A DNA stretch of 64,000 nt from contig VZRR01009913.1 in NCBI GenBank assembly GCA_013398015.1, positions 620,001-684,000 of the forward strand, given 5' to 3'. Source of the stretch: Oreocharis arfaki (Eukaryota > Chordata > Aves > Passeriformes > Paramythiidae). The position numbers and the translations under genes are program-made. Positions 1 through 12,624 of this stretch are shown here, piece after piece; position 1 is the first letter of the stretch; each line of letters opens with the position of its first letter. Below the pieces are notes generated by a model. It was not told the DNA's origin. It ran no database searches and saw only the letters and a list, made by a program, of their open reading frames with translations.

Positions 1-1430
1 ATGTGATTTGAAAAGCAATAAAGGTCCAGTTTAGCTATACATATTCCTTACTGCTTCTCATGGAGTGAAATTTGTTGGCTGGCATCAAACTGCACCTATT
101 TTTCTCATCTCCAGTGTATTTATGGAATGAGGGAGCATTTTTGGTTTCCAGATCGTAGTGTAATGCTTTTACATTTCATTCTTTGTGAAATCATCATTTC
201 CACTGCCTAAAAGTGGAGAGGGTCTTATGCTGAGCTTTGACACTCTAACTGAAGTGCATTAAGGTTTCTTATAAACCAAAGATTGAGAGCTCTCTTTTTA
301 GTTGATGTAGTTGGTCCACCCAAATTTTATATAGTACAGTCCTATAGTGGTGGAGGTGTGCAGTGGTTTTCACAATATAAGAAGTTGAGCCCCTCGATTA
401 CCTTTGCCAGGCTGCAGCCTTAAAATGAGCTGCAGGAGGTTATTTGTCCCAGAGTGAGTAGTTCAGCCCTGGAACTCACTGGTGTGGGATGCTGTGTAGG
501 TCAGCAGCGTTAATGGTTTTAGAAAAGATTGGGCACATTCACGGGACACAGTTCTGCTGGTAGCTAAATATAAAAGGCAAGGTGCAACTTTCATCGGAGA
601 AAGGTTTAAAGCCCATGTTTATGGGAAGCTGAAAAGGTGTTCTGGGAGAGGATCGTTTTACATGCCCCATGCTGTGAATCAGCTATTATCAGCCACTTTT
701 CATTTCTGAGAGAGAACAATGAACTAGATAAGTCATTGATCTATCTAATGTGGCTGTTAAATTTTTATGATAATCCGTGCATCAAACAGTAATACTTTGC
801 AGAAGTGAATTTTTTACACATAGGCACGTTCCAGCAGAGGAAATACAAAAGTGCATTTCATACTTGTAACAAAGAAAAGAAGCACATAATAGAGATGGTT
901 CAAATACAAATTGTTCAGCTTCAAATTATGAAGCATACAGCACTGGAAAAAACTCCAACCATAAAGGAAATTGCTTCTAAGAAATTAAATTGATTCTCTT
1001 CCCCTGCACTGTCCTACATGACTTTTTTCCTACAATATTTTTAGAATTGTTAAAATAAATGATGGTGTTCAGTACTACAGCTAGGTTGGTGTTGTCTATA
1101 CAAAAAAATGGATGTTTTGATCTGCGAAAAATTAAATAGCAGATCAAGAAGTAAAGAAAACAGAAGGAAAATGTTGGAAGAAAAAATTACCTACTAAGTT
1201 GTAGCATTCTTATTCTTGCTGTCGTTCTGCTTTTCATTTGCTTGCTATTTTCAGGCTTTTGATAACTGAATTAAAATTGCTGCTACTTCAAAACACTGCT
1301 CCTTAATGTGGCAGTGCGTATATCTTCTGAAAAATGTCAGTTCCAGAAAAAACTTCCATTTATATATTACATTGGATTGAAATCCAACATTGTAGGTGAA
1401 ATAGCAATGGATTTCTTTGAAATTAAATAT

Positions 1431-1479
1431 AAATTATGTGAAATTAATGAAATTATGTGAATTAATAATAAATTATGTG
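1431..1479 (+). repeat. Short tandem repeat, three copies of AAATTATGTG
   Basis: The 10-mer AAATTATGTG occurs exactly at 1431, 1450 and 1470, separated by AT-rich spacers of 9-10 bases (AAATTAAT-like). This is a small imperfect minisatellite of about 19-20 bp period. No function is suggested. Confidence 0.7.
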
Positions 1480-2593
1480 AAACTGCTAAAGACATTTTAT
1501 CTTTGTGATACTAAGACCCCTAGAAGTGTTCTTAACAGATTACAGATACTTTACCTTTTTAATTATTAAAAAAAAAAAAGAAGAAACCTCAACAACTTTT
1601 ATGAATATATAAGGTTAATATGAGGCATAAATGGCATACAAGTAAAAACAACATCCTACTGAAAAACTATTTTTTAGTTTTAGTTGCATACCATGGATCT
1701 TCCTCAAATCTTCTTATTCTAGCTTTTTTACCATCTCCGAGTGAGACTAAGGTAACAAAGGGAGGAGTGAGGCAAGAGAGGGAATTTCAGCCTGCCCACT
1801 CTGATGACACTGCAGTTTTACTCAGATATTTGAGGCTAGTGATATAGAATGCAAAGTATAGTATGAGGTCATTTGCAGGTAGTCATAGGAGAATACCCAT
1901 TAAAATGCAAAGTAGTGTCAGACTGAAATAATGTAATTTTAATAGAGTTCTGAAAAAAGCACAGTATAACTAAATGCACTGGACTCTGGCCAAGACACGC
2001 TACATTTGACTAAAGGCTGCAAACAACTTATTTGGTCATTTATTTACTTTCTGGCCTGAAAAGAATTTGCTGTGTTATGTTGCAGCCAGCTTCCATAAGA
2101 CATTCAAGCACATTTAGACAAATGATATGAATAAAACTGCATATTTCTTTTGCATAGTAATGCAAAATGTATGTGTTTTATATCATTCTCTAAGGGTTAT
2201 GAAGGATGCTGTCAAGGTTATTTATCATGATCATAAATTAGAATGGGCTTATAAATCCTGCTGAAATACAGTGTAGCAGCTAATTCTGGGGATGTTCTGT
2301 CTGTAGTAACAACCCTTTTCTTCATAGTGGTATCTATGATGACAAAATTATTTGGTTACTTTGTCAGTCATTTAAATTTGTTGTTTGGGTTTTTTTTAAA
2401 GAAATTGTGTCTGTGTAATTTTTTCTCCCCCATCCACTTCCTCTCAGTCTGTCTAGACCCTGTCTACAGAAAAAAAAAGCAGATGAAATATTTCATCCTT
2501 TGTTGTGGATGAAACACCTGGCAGTGGCTCTCCTGCTGCCCTCAATCCATGATCTGATTGCTCTTGCTTCGTGTCAAAATGATAGAGGGTGGG

Positions 2594-3125
2594 TGTGGCG
2601 CTGTACCCCCCCTTACTCATCGCTTCCCGCCCTCTCCATGGGGTCTCTCTCCTTCCCCTACCCCTAGTCCTGGCCACTCCTCGATTTCTCCCTATTGGTT
2701 CCTGTATCCCAACTCCGCCCATGTACCACCCCTGTGCCCTGAAACCATTTGCCCATGTGCTCTCCCCGCCCCCCTGGTACCCGGGTAAACTGAGGCTCCT
2801 GGGCATGTGGCTCTTTCTCTCTCTTGCTCTCTGCCCTTGGGAGCAGCCTGCCAACAGCTCCTCTCCTCTGCCTTTGGGGACCAGCCCGCGTGCTGGCCCC
2901 AGGCTTTGGGGAGGCAGCATGGAATAAAGACCTTTGCAGTGCCATGAGGAGAGCCTTCTCACCTCCTTTGCCATCACTGAAGTTGCAGGCTGGCAGCTGG
3001 AGCAGCGGTGCGGGGCGTCCGAGATGGACTGCAGGAGGGCAGAGAATCCCTGCCTTGTCCCAAGAAGCCCCCGCTGCGCTCCCAGGGAAAGCTGCAGCAG
3101 CTAAGCAACACCCAGCGCTGCAACA
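2594..3125 (+). mobile_element. Solo LTR of an avian ERVK-type endogenous retrovirus
   Basis: A GC-rich block of 532 bp sits abruptly in AT-rich intron. It begins TGTGGC and ends CAACA, the TGT...ACA termini expected of an LTR. It is flanked by a near-perfect 6-bp target site duplication, GGTGGG at 2588-2593 and GGCGGG at 3126-3131. Six-base duplications are typical of ERVK-class integration. Inside are an inverted CCAAT box (ATTGG, 2694-2698), GC boxes (CCGCCC, 2715-2720) and an AATAAA signal at 2923-2928, in the order U3-R-U5. The text resembles zebra finch TguLTRK-type LTRs as I remember them. No gag, pol or env sequence is adjacent, so this is most likely a solo LTR left by recombination between two LTRs. 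It lies in the same orientation as CNTNAP2. The family name is inferred; the LTR call itself is strong. Confidence 0.82.
2923..2928 (+). promoter_or_regulatory. LTR polyadenylation signal AATAAA
   Basis: AATAAA lies about 330 bases into the solo LTR, followed by the presumed R/U5 segment. It is in sense with the host gene, so it could act as an intronic poly(A) site. Whether it is used cannot be seen from sequence. Confidence 0.55.
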
Positions 3126-6100
3126 GGCGGGGTAGAAAAAGAAAATTGTTCTTGAAGTGAACTGTTAGATACTTCTTATGCAGTTTTGCCTTGAGAACTG
3201 CTGATTTCTGCAGCTTGGTGGGTTACACCCATGTGTGCTGAGCAGTTAGCTTCTCATCCATCAGCTCTCGGGAGGGTTTTCAGCCAAGGTATGTGGTGCA
3301 GCCTGAGTGAACAATATTAGTGTTCTGTTCTGTCAGCTCAGGCCATCATCTGGGTGAACGGCCTTTCTCCTTAACTGGAGAACTTAATAACTCCTTAACT
3401 TAGTAACTCCTTATTTGGGACTCCTCCTTTAAACAACAGGCTGAGCTTTTTGCCTCTGGTGCCCAAGGAGAATGATTAGTGCTCTAGAGGAGAATAGCAT
3501 GCTACCGAAATTTATGAAATGACTGTATTAGCTCTCACAGTTGGTTATAAAGGGTAATGTACAGAGAGCTATCTCCTTCCACAAAACCATTGGGAATTTT
3601 GGTCCCATTGGCACAGAGTTGATTTTTTGCTCCCGTTAACATTCTGGCCCCAGCTGAACACTTCACAGCAGCCACTCTTGAGTGAGAACATTTGAAAACT
3701 TCTGCCAAGTTCAAGACTTTCAGCTGATATCTTCATGCTGGGTATTTTTCATTGGCAACAAAGGATCTCTAGAAACTTAGTGTTTCTTCTCTTTTCCCTG
3801 ATTTTTCGTTGTTCTATTACCCTTGGGAGGACTTTCATTTCTATCTATGTAAATGTGCCATACAATCTGTGTCTCCATTAGTCACCTTTCCAAAGTCATG
3901 AGAAGTTTGAAGTGTGTTTAAAAAAGAACTATTTCATTTTATTTTCATTTTTAAAAGCAATGCCCATACCTTTTTAACTTAGGTCTCAAACACCTTGAGA
4001 GAAATCTTAACTATAGGGTCAGGAGAATTCTTTGTGTCCTACTAAGAGGGAGAGACAGAGTTTGGCATGAATATCTGAAGTGGCTCACTGAAGATTATAC
4101 AGCAAGTCAGTAGCAAAACATGGAAAAAATTACTTGTTTCCTTGAAAGAATGATGTTCAGTTTTACTGTTGGCCTTACTTTTGTGGTGTTTAAAATGCAA
4201 TTACCATGAACCTTGCAGCATTAGTTAATTCCCTTTTTGTTAAAAAGCAGTGTGGATTTCCTAACAATAACTGTTGTTGGCTAACACATGGCATTTTAAA
4301 ATTGAAGATTCCAGGAAATCATACATCCAGTAAAAAATCTTGAAACATTCACTAATTATATCATCAGTGAAAAAGAGCAGAAAAAAAAATCCAGCTTGTT
4401 CTCAAACCCTTTACATTTGTGGCAATGTGAAAAGAGGCTGCTGTCAAATAACATCTCCATTTCAAAGCATTCTTCTCAGTGCCTTTTTTGACAGAGGAGC
4501 TGCAGTCCTGCACTAGTCTTTATTATTCCTGCAATAATGGGACTCTGATAGGAGTGTATTTCATGTCAGTGATTTACTGTCTCCATTACAGTGTGACCCG
4601 AAAGCCGTAACTCCTCTGCCGGGGACTGGGGTTTGGAAGTGTTCCAGGGCTGCAGCACAGCTTCCAGGCCAGCTCAGATTCTCTAATCCTGTGTATTTTT
4701 CACCCAGTTAATCATTTTTAGCTTGTGCAGAAAGTATCAGAAATGTTTCATAAAGGAATGGCCTTTGTTTGGGCAATTCTAATAAAGCCCCTGTTGCAGC
4801 TAAAATGTGCACTGAGCTGTTACAGCCTTCGTAAGTAATTTTTCTGTTGCTTGTACCATAGGTGGAAAGGCCATTTCTTAAGTGTCAGACAGCACCAAAT
4901 GAAAGCACCACGCATTCATTTTCTGTGCAACACTGTAGGTTGGCACTGCTGGGTTAATGTTAAATCCTTCCGTTTCTGGCAGTGTTTCATGGACCATAAA
5001 TAGCATCTTCTATGTGTTTCAGTGCATGGTCAGTGAGGTTGTCAGTTTAGATATAAACTGTCTAAACAAAGTTATTCCATGCAATATGTAACATCTTATA
5101 AAAGGAAATCAGAAAAGTTACAACAAGTAACACAGAGTTACAAAGAAGAAGTTAAAATAGCCACAGAAAGATCATGTCACAGGATAGGGCCATACTGTGA
5201 GCGGCACCTGAAGGCTCTGGAAAGCAATCAGTTGTAGGCATATCTGGAGGAATCAGACTTCGGGGTCTGATCATGGTTGCAGGGAGAAGAGGACAAACGA
5301 GTCTCTCATGACACAAGCCAGAAGACGGAGTGACAGGATGGCTTTCCCACTCCACTGGGGGCTGGAGGCCACCCACAGCTTTACTTTATTAACTTGACAG
5401 GAAGGGGACAGGTGGGGAAGCACCCCCACCTCCACGCTGGGGATACCACCTGAATATAGAAATCCTGTGGACTAAAACAGAAGTGTGTCTGCTGCTCAGG
5501 ATTTTAATTTTTGCATAAAGAGAACTTGGTAGCCATTTGCACTTGCGTCTTGTGAAGCTCAGATGCCCATTTTCAGGGGCTGCTTACCCCTTTGCTGCTT
5601 CCAGAATCCCTTGAGCATGTTCTCCATAAATGAGCATCTTGTTCCACTGGTACGAGTGTTCAGCAAACAGCATGCACTAGATCCATTCTGAGTAATGGAC
5701 AAAATAATACTTTATACTCAGTTTGTACCACTTACTGAATTTTACTTCAGAGACTGAAATTAAAAGCCAGGGAAAACCTTTACAGTTGCTTAGTTCAGTC
5801 CCCACACACGTCTTAAGGTTTTAAATTAAGTACAGCTCATTAAATGTTGTTCTGAGAGTTTGGCTTCTTTGCTTTGTACTGGGAGTATTTAGCATCTCCA
5901 AAATCACACGTTATCTACACAGTTAAGTGGTATTAGTATGCTTTATTTTTTTTAATATAGAAATTGCGGATCTTAGGACAGAGGAGATATAAACAGCCAG
6001 TAAGCAAACAGATGATCCATCTTCACCCTGAAGGATGTTCACAAGAAGACCCAGGCGGTGTGTCAGAATGTCATTTTCCCATTCTCTGGTGTTATCTCTC

Positions 6101-8363
6101 TTTAGGATGTGTAGTAACTGTTCCTGATGTGGACTTTTTAGCCCTGTGTCTTTGATCTAGCAGGTGTACACCATCCCAGACAGGTTCTCCCTATGACTGG
6201 GATTCAAACTAATTAATTTATTCAGTTGGGTTTTTTACACCATGCCAATTCTCAAGTATTGACATGTGGTACAGTTTGATGTTGCACTGAACAGCTCATC
6301 TAGGCTTCTAGTAAGTGAAACTGCTTTAGTAATCTCTGTGGACTGTGAATTCCTGAAATCAATAGCTTCCTTTCAGCAGAGTTTAAACTGCTTTCTATTA
6401 TGTGGAGCCCAACGCCATAACAGAGAGATGCTTGAGATGCTGATTGAGCTGCTCTTTGAGCAGTGGGTGACATAACAAGGTATCTTTCTGAGTGCAGGGG
6501 ACAAGGGGGCACATGGTACTTTATTTCTAGGAGAAAATCTATTGCTAAGCGTGACCCAAAAGCAATTAGTGGTTCGTTTAATTGAATTGGTGAATTCACC
6601 TGTGCAGTCTATTAAAATATTATACAGTTTAGGTTCAATTTAGTACCCCTAGCGGAAGGGATGTAGAGATTGATAATGGATTACCTTCTGTCTACCCACT
6701 GAGTGGATGCTTGATCTTAAATGAAATAGCAGAGCATCCTGGTGGTTCAGCCAGAAATACCACCATACGGCAAAGCTGAACTTCTCCCTCTGCTGATGTG
6801 GCTCCTTGCTTTCCAAAATCATTAAGCTCTTGTATTTCTGAGCGTAAATGGGCACATATAAACAAGTCATTGTCCTAAATCCAAACAGCTAGATTTTTTC
6901 ACCATTTTCAAAACTCAAATGATGTCTTGTGTAAATTGTGTAAGAAGTAGTCTTTTTAGCAAATTGAACTGAAAAGGGCTTTGATTGTGCTTCTGAGACT
7001 TTACTTTGTTTAAGAGGTATCTCTGTCAAGACCAAAATCACACCAGTATATAGAAATTTATTTCTCCCTACCCCTCAAAGGGCACAGCTTTGGGCAGAGT
7101 TTTCCCACTACTAACAAAGAAAAGCTAGATGGCTGTAATATTTACCAAGAGCTGTGCCGGACTAGAATAGGTGCCCTTAGTTATGCCTTATTTCTACTTT
7201 GAAGGGCTCCCCTGGAAAACTCCAGGGGAATTCATAAGAGGATATTTATTACATACACTGTAGTACATACCCACAAACTCTACTTTAAGTTCTGTTACAT
7301 TTCCTTCCTAATGGAACATAATTTACTGTATAAGACATCTATAAATAGATGCTTTGATCTCTGTATGTCAGGAACACCGTTCAAGGTTCAGAATTTATTA
7401 TAACTTTCTATACTGATATGCATTTCAGAGCCCCTCAAGAAAAAAAATGCACAGATCAGCTACATAGGAAGAAGGTATTGAGCAAAGATACTCAGCACAT
7501 ACATTTAATAAAAACATATTTTGTAGATTTGCTTCCCTTGTGGCTGGTTCTCTCTCCTTTCCCACTTTCCAAGGTCCATGTGTAACATGATCCAAGGCCA
7601 GCTTTCCACATGTGGCACAGCAATACTGGTGTGGCACAGTACTGTGCTGGACTGCACACCTTCTTGCTGCAGAGCCTTGTGTACCTGAGAAACATTCTAG
7701 GATCCTCACACAGGGAACTTTTTACATAAATAGAAAGCAGTTTTTCATCTATGCAAAATGTGCTCAGAGCTGTGGGACCAAACACATCATCTTTGTTTTC
7801 TGCTACATCAGGCTGTCGTTTTTTTTCTTGTCTTTCTAAGTGATGCTACAAGAATGTATAAAAAATAGATGGTAGAATTAAGTGGAGCCAGATCTCTCCA
7901 GCGGTGCACTAACTTCATGTGCTATTAGAAGCTCTATGGCCCTTTGAGCTGCTCTATAAATCTTTTACTGGTAGGTAAGGAAAGTAGAAAAGGGAGAGAA
8001 AGAGTAGATAAAAAGTGTATTTGGCAATATGCTTACTTCTCCAAGTAGCTCATCAGATGCATGCTGACTAGGTCATCTTGGGTAATAATCTGAATCAAAG
8101 TGTTTATTGGTTTCTCTTATAATAGTGCCTAGGCAGCAGCTACAACTCTGCACCTACGGATAGTGTAGTAAGGGCAAAAAGGCTTAAAAAACACTGATTA
8201 CACTGAAAAGTATTGCTGTGTGCTACTTATGCATTTGTTACTAATGCACTGGTCCGGCCACAATTTTTCCTCAATATAATTTAATTTTGCTTATTTTCTT
8301 CTAGATTTATAGAATAATCAATTTCAACTTGTTTGGTACTCATTAATGGTGCCTTGTGTCACA

Positions 8364-8506
8364 GATGAGATTAGTTCAGTTGGTTAGAGCTGAGTGTTAA
8401 TAATGCCAAGGTTGTGGGTTGATCCCCACATGGGCTTTTCACATATGAGTTGGACTCAAAGACCCTTGTGGGCCTCTTCCAACTCAGAATATTCTGTTAT
8501 TCTGTG
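8364..8506 (+). mobile_element. tRNA-Ile-derived SINE (TguSINE1-like)
   Basis: The 5' part, about 8364-8437, reads as a decayed tRNA-Ile. It has a clear A box (TTAGTTCAGTTGG), an anticodon-arm remnant with GTTAATAATGCCAAGG, and a B box region GGTTGTGGGTTGATCCC that has lost one base of GGTTCGA. The 3' part runs through TTGGACTC and CTTCCAACTCAGAATATTCT and ends in TTATTCTGTG, the octamer-like tail of CR1 LINEs. This tRNA-Ile head with a CR1 tail is the architecture known for TguSINE1 in songbirds. It is about 143 bp and diverged. No clear target site duplication was found. It is strong evidence for a passerine genome. Confidence 0.82.
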
Positions 8507-11500
8507 AAATATGCTTGAAAATAGATATTCTTTACATCGTTTCACCTAGTGGATAAAATGCTTCTTTAGTAGTGGCACATTGTTTCCAAGAGAGAAATAG
8601 TATTGTTTTCATCACTATGTGGCATGCTTCTGCCACAACCATGAGAAATAAGTCCTGAAATGAAAATGAGTAATTAAGGATTAAATTCCTGTATCTTTTT
8701 ACTGTTAAAAAAATAGCAAAATGCAAATAACAAGTCATTGATGTTGAATGTATCTTCAGTAAATGCTAACACACAAAATATGGGCAACATCTCTGAGATT
8801 CTTGGCATACTGTGTGCTAGTTATATAGATTTTTACAATGTTTAAGTAATGGGGGTGGGCAGTTGCATAGTTATTGTGTGAATGCTTAGCGTTAAGGATT
8901 TGTACACTGCAATGCATCTGTGCTAGAATGGGTTCGCCTGAATGGTCTTGTGTAATTGTGATCTTCATCTCAAGTCAGCAGGTTGTGTGGTCAAGGCAGA
9001 AAATGGTTAAAACCAGCTGAAGTAAAAAAAGGGCCTATAAGTGACTTTTTTGCAGTCTTTCATTAGAGAAATACCTGAGGGTAAGTTGACAGTAGGAGAT
9101 TGCTGCATCAGATCTGAAAGCAGTAATATAAATGTTGCTATTAGGTAATGATAGTAGTACATGCTGTAATATTTATATAACTTTGCACTAGCTTTTGCAC
9201 TGAAAATTAGAACAATGCGAAGTAGTTGCATTGTACATTTCCTTTTTTTTTAAATAATGTGACTGTAATTCTCTTCTGGTTTTCTCTCCTCTTTGTTACA
9301 GGGAGAAAATTGAATTTTAGTCATGAGAACAAAGACATATTTCATTTTGCAATCACTGCACTCCCCAGGAATTGGTTTATTAGGCTCAAATGCACAGGGA
9401 AGCAAAGTGTAATGGCCTAACATCAGAGGGTATCGGTGTGCTGAGCCCCAAGGGACATGCAGGGGCAGGAACATGTTCACAGTCATGGAAGCTGACCTCT
9501 ATTGTTTTAGCAGTGATGAGATGAGAGCTGGCAGTAAATTCGCATGGAGTGATTTGCACAGCCATCACTTGTGGAATGTTTTAAACAAAAAATGCAGGTC
9601 TTTAGCAAGGTGCCTTGTTAGGTTGGGGGGTTTTGTTGGGTTTTTTTAAATTCTTTCAGTATCTAGTATCTATCACTTATTTATGGAGTTAGAGAAGCAT
9701 GGCATTGGAGTTGCCAAATTAGCAGTCGTATTCATGGATCTTAGTTCTTGTCAGTCAGGATTGTGAGTGGGAGGCTATTAGCTTCTGCATGAAGTTCCAT
9801 GGAATTGATAAAATGTGAGTGAAATAACTAAACTGTTAGCAACGGTGGTTGCAGTGTTTGAAGAGCCTTGCAATTGTTTCTTAGATTATAAGGATTATTT
9901 AAAAATGCAGCTCTTCACTGAATATAACATGAATATTTTATTGAAGTAAGAGAGAGTGAATATTGTGGTTGGAAAGGAACCTTGTCTGAGTGACGTGGTC
10001 TGCAGGTAGCATTCAAATGCATGGACTGGCTTTTGTACAGCTTTTCTACTAACTATGGAAAATGTATGCACATGTGTGAGGTTTTTTACTTAGTATCAAA
10101 TTTTTGAAGATGTTGCTAATGGCTTGGTCAAGCTACTTTTTTGAAGGAGAACTGGATGAAAGACCTGTGTGACTAATACAATTATTTTAAGCATTAAAGA
10201 TAGTCTTTAGCTGAATCCTGAGAATATGGCCACTTTGTCAGAGGTGACAGTCACTGCTCATTGCCAGCTTGTGAAATGTGGCTGTATAAGCACTAGCAAA
10301 GAAAGGACATTCTCGAGCGAGAAAGAAAAGGGAAAATGTGGGGACTGAAAAATCCATTCTTGTATAGTGGATTGTGTAAGGATCTAATGCAAGTAATTTT
10401 CAGATTATCCATCTTTGTTGTGTGTCCTTACACTAGGTATGTAGGGAACTTAGATGTTGTGTATTTATCATTCTAATATGGTTGCAAAGACAAAAAAGGT
10501 ATGGCTTAGTTCTGTGTGAAAACCAAGAATTTGTTTTGGTCATGCTCAAGAGTTGACCCATTTCCACCAGTTCTCTCTACACTACGTGTTTAAAGTGTAA
10601 ACCCCAAAACCAAAATGGCTTGTCTGGTTTGTAGCCTTGAAACTCCTTGTATGTATCTCTGATGCAAAGCCCTCAGTACTCTTAGGAATGTAGCACTGAT
10701 ATATATCATGCTAGTTTTTAGGGACACTAGACATCTCAGACCTCATATAATTGTTCTTGATTTGGTTAGAACTGAACACAGACATTTCCAAAAGATTAGT
10801 AATGCATTTTCTAATAAATTTGGGTTGATTTTTTTTGGTAGCAAAATTCAAACCCAGGTGTGCTTTGGTTCCCAGTTTAACCTCAGACTCTTAAAATAAA
10901 AGCCCTTTCCCACTTCCTCTTCACACCTCTCAGAAGCTTTTTTTCCCACCTCTGTTTACCTTCCTTTCTTATTTATGGCACAATCTTGTAATTTACAGGC
11001 AATTTTTTCTACAAAAAACAAAATTTTAAACGCTTATCATTGTTCCTATCTGAAAAGGCTGCCTTTGAATAATGTGGTGCTGGTCCCTTTTTTCTGTCCC
11101 CTCTGTTTCCCTACTTCTTTGCTCAACTCACTATAACTTTTTCCACAGACTTCAAGGGTGAGGCATTAACCTAACGACCCAGGGAAAGGTGATTGGAAGT
11201 GTCACAATGCCTCTGGAGCAATAGTCCGTGATACAGCTCAAATATGATGCTTCCATGTGTCCTTTTCATTCACTCCACGCTGCCATAGAAGAAAGGAAGC
11301 CAAATTCCCCACTGTCGTGTAAATATTATATTAGACACAGCAGTGAGGCTTTGAAATGTTAATACTCCTCTAATGGAGACAGCTGACAGAGAGGGACAGT
11401 TTTGATTTGGTTGTGACTCAGGCTGTTCCAACAAGTCCTGGCAGAATTAAAACAGCTGGGAGCAGATGCCGGTTTCCTGGGTAGTAAGGTCATTTTACAT

Positions 11501-12393
11501 GATTTTGGGGTCATCTTAGCTGGTGTTGTAGAAGAGAGAAAGCTACCTGGGGGGCAACTTTGAGAGACAACAGCTGTTTTAGAGAGTGGTGGCAGAGCCC
11601 TGTGCTCAGCTCATGGATGCCAGCTGCCAGCTTGTTTGTCAGCCCACAGCAGCAAAGAGACTGGCAGCAGGGTCTCAGCTCCGTCAGCCTGCAGCAGAGC
11701 TGGATGAGATCCTGCTACTGCTCACCACTGCAGGGGAGTAAAGGAAGGAGACTGGAGATGGATGGTTTTCCACCTCAGGCCACAGGGACACGTGGCCTGC
11801 CAGTGAAGGGAAGCTTGGCTCCATGGCGAAGGGAGGCTTGGCTCCCAGGAGAAAGGGACCCAGGAGGTCCCTTCACCCTTGGTCTCCAGATGAAGAGACA
11901 CTTATTCTTCTGATGAGGAGATGGGAGAGGGACAGGAGTGACCACAAGTGGTCCCGGCCCCCCAGGAGAACCGAGAGGGCAACAGGCCAGGGCTAAGGAA
12001 GGGGCATCTCTCGCAGCAGCAACTGCAGCTGGGAGGAGAGACCCTGGCCAAGATTGTCCTTCTTCCTTCTGCCTTCTCTTCCAATACTCTTCTCAGAAAA
12101 GATATTTTTCCTGGCCTTTTGTTCCTTGATGACTCCTTCACTGACTCTTCCATGCCAGCCTTTCATTTTAATGATAGCATAGCAGTGAAACCGAGTCATG
12201 TTAAGGCCTGAAGGTTTCCAGCTTTAATCTGTAATGAAATGTAAAGAAACCTGCCAGGGTCTGACACAATCTCAGTCTCCTTCAGAGAGGGACTTGGGAA
12301 CTGATCTCTGAGAATCAAGTGTTCAGACCAGCCGCACTTTCCAAAATAATGAATTGTTCTGCTTAATTTTTTTCCCTCTTCAATTTCCCATAG

Positions 12394-12624
12394 AAACTGG
12401 GAAGATTGACCAAGATATATATAAATATAGCACCCCAGGATTCACTGGCTGCCTATCGAGAGTCCAGTTCAACCAGATCGCTCCACTCAAAGCAGCTTTG
12501 AGACCTACCAACGCCTCCTCTCACGTCCACATCCAAGGAGAACTGGTGGAATCCAACTGCGGAGCGTCTCCACTCACCATCCCACCAATGTCGGCCGCCA
12601 CCGACCCTTGGCACTTAGACTCAG
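12394..12624 (+). CDS. CNTNAP2: CNTNAP2 third-from-last coding exon: end of last laminin-G domain and stalk
   Basis: The exon is 231 bp (77 codons), preceded by a pyrimidine tract and TAG and followed by the donor CAG|GTAAGG. It is phase 1 at both ends, so the first base of its first codon comes from the upstream exon and the last base (12624) starts a codon completed at 27015. The translation contains TPGFTGCLSRVQFNQIAPLK and later LVESNCGAS. These cysteines (exon residues 20 and 56) form the usual disulfide near the end of a laminin G / LNS domain. There is an N-glycosylation sequon NAS at residues 40-42. The last 20 or so residues, rich in Ser, Pro and Ala and ending DPWHLDS, begin the extracellular stalk. 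The sequence matches vertebrate CASPR2 rather than CNTNAP1, 4 or 5 in the parts I know. CASPR2 is a neurexin-like axonal adhesion protein that pairs with contactin-2. Confidence 0.97.

Larger units (their letters stand above)
1..12393 (+). other. CNTNAP2: CNTNAP2 intron, 3' part (upstream of exon at 12394)
   Basis: This is non-coding intron sequence. It ends in a pyrimidine-rich tract and a TAG acceptor at 12391-12393, just before the first recognisable coding exon. Its donor lies outside the window. Apart from the solo LTR, the SINE and a few simple repeats listed separately, it is unique AT-rich sequence. Open frames here are short, carry no domain I recognise, and lie in repeats or random sequence. 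Stretches near 4440-4850 and 11330-11520 look like candidate conserved non-coding DNA, but that is only a reading of composition. No RNA gene was seen. Confidence 0.9.

Noticed and set aside
2453..2977. A 174-codon minus-strand open frame, the longest in the window
   Set aside because: It runs antisense through the GC-rich solo LTR, whose low stop-codon frequency explains its length. No domain is recognisable and it has no independent gene features.
8364..8437. A functional tRNA-Ile gene
   Set aside because: The B box has lost a base, the acceptor stem does not pair well, and the sequence continues into a CR1-type tail, so it is a SINE head rather than a tRNA gene.
9960..10000. GGTTGGAAAGGAACCTTG, considered as a reverse CR1 tail
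   Set aside because: Only about 18 bases resemble CR1, with no continuation on either side. Too short to support.
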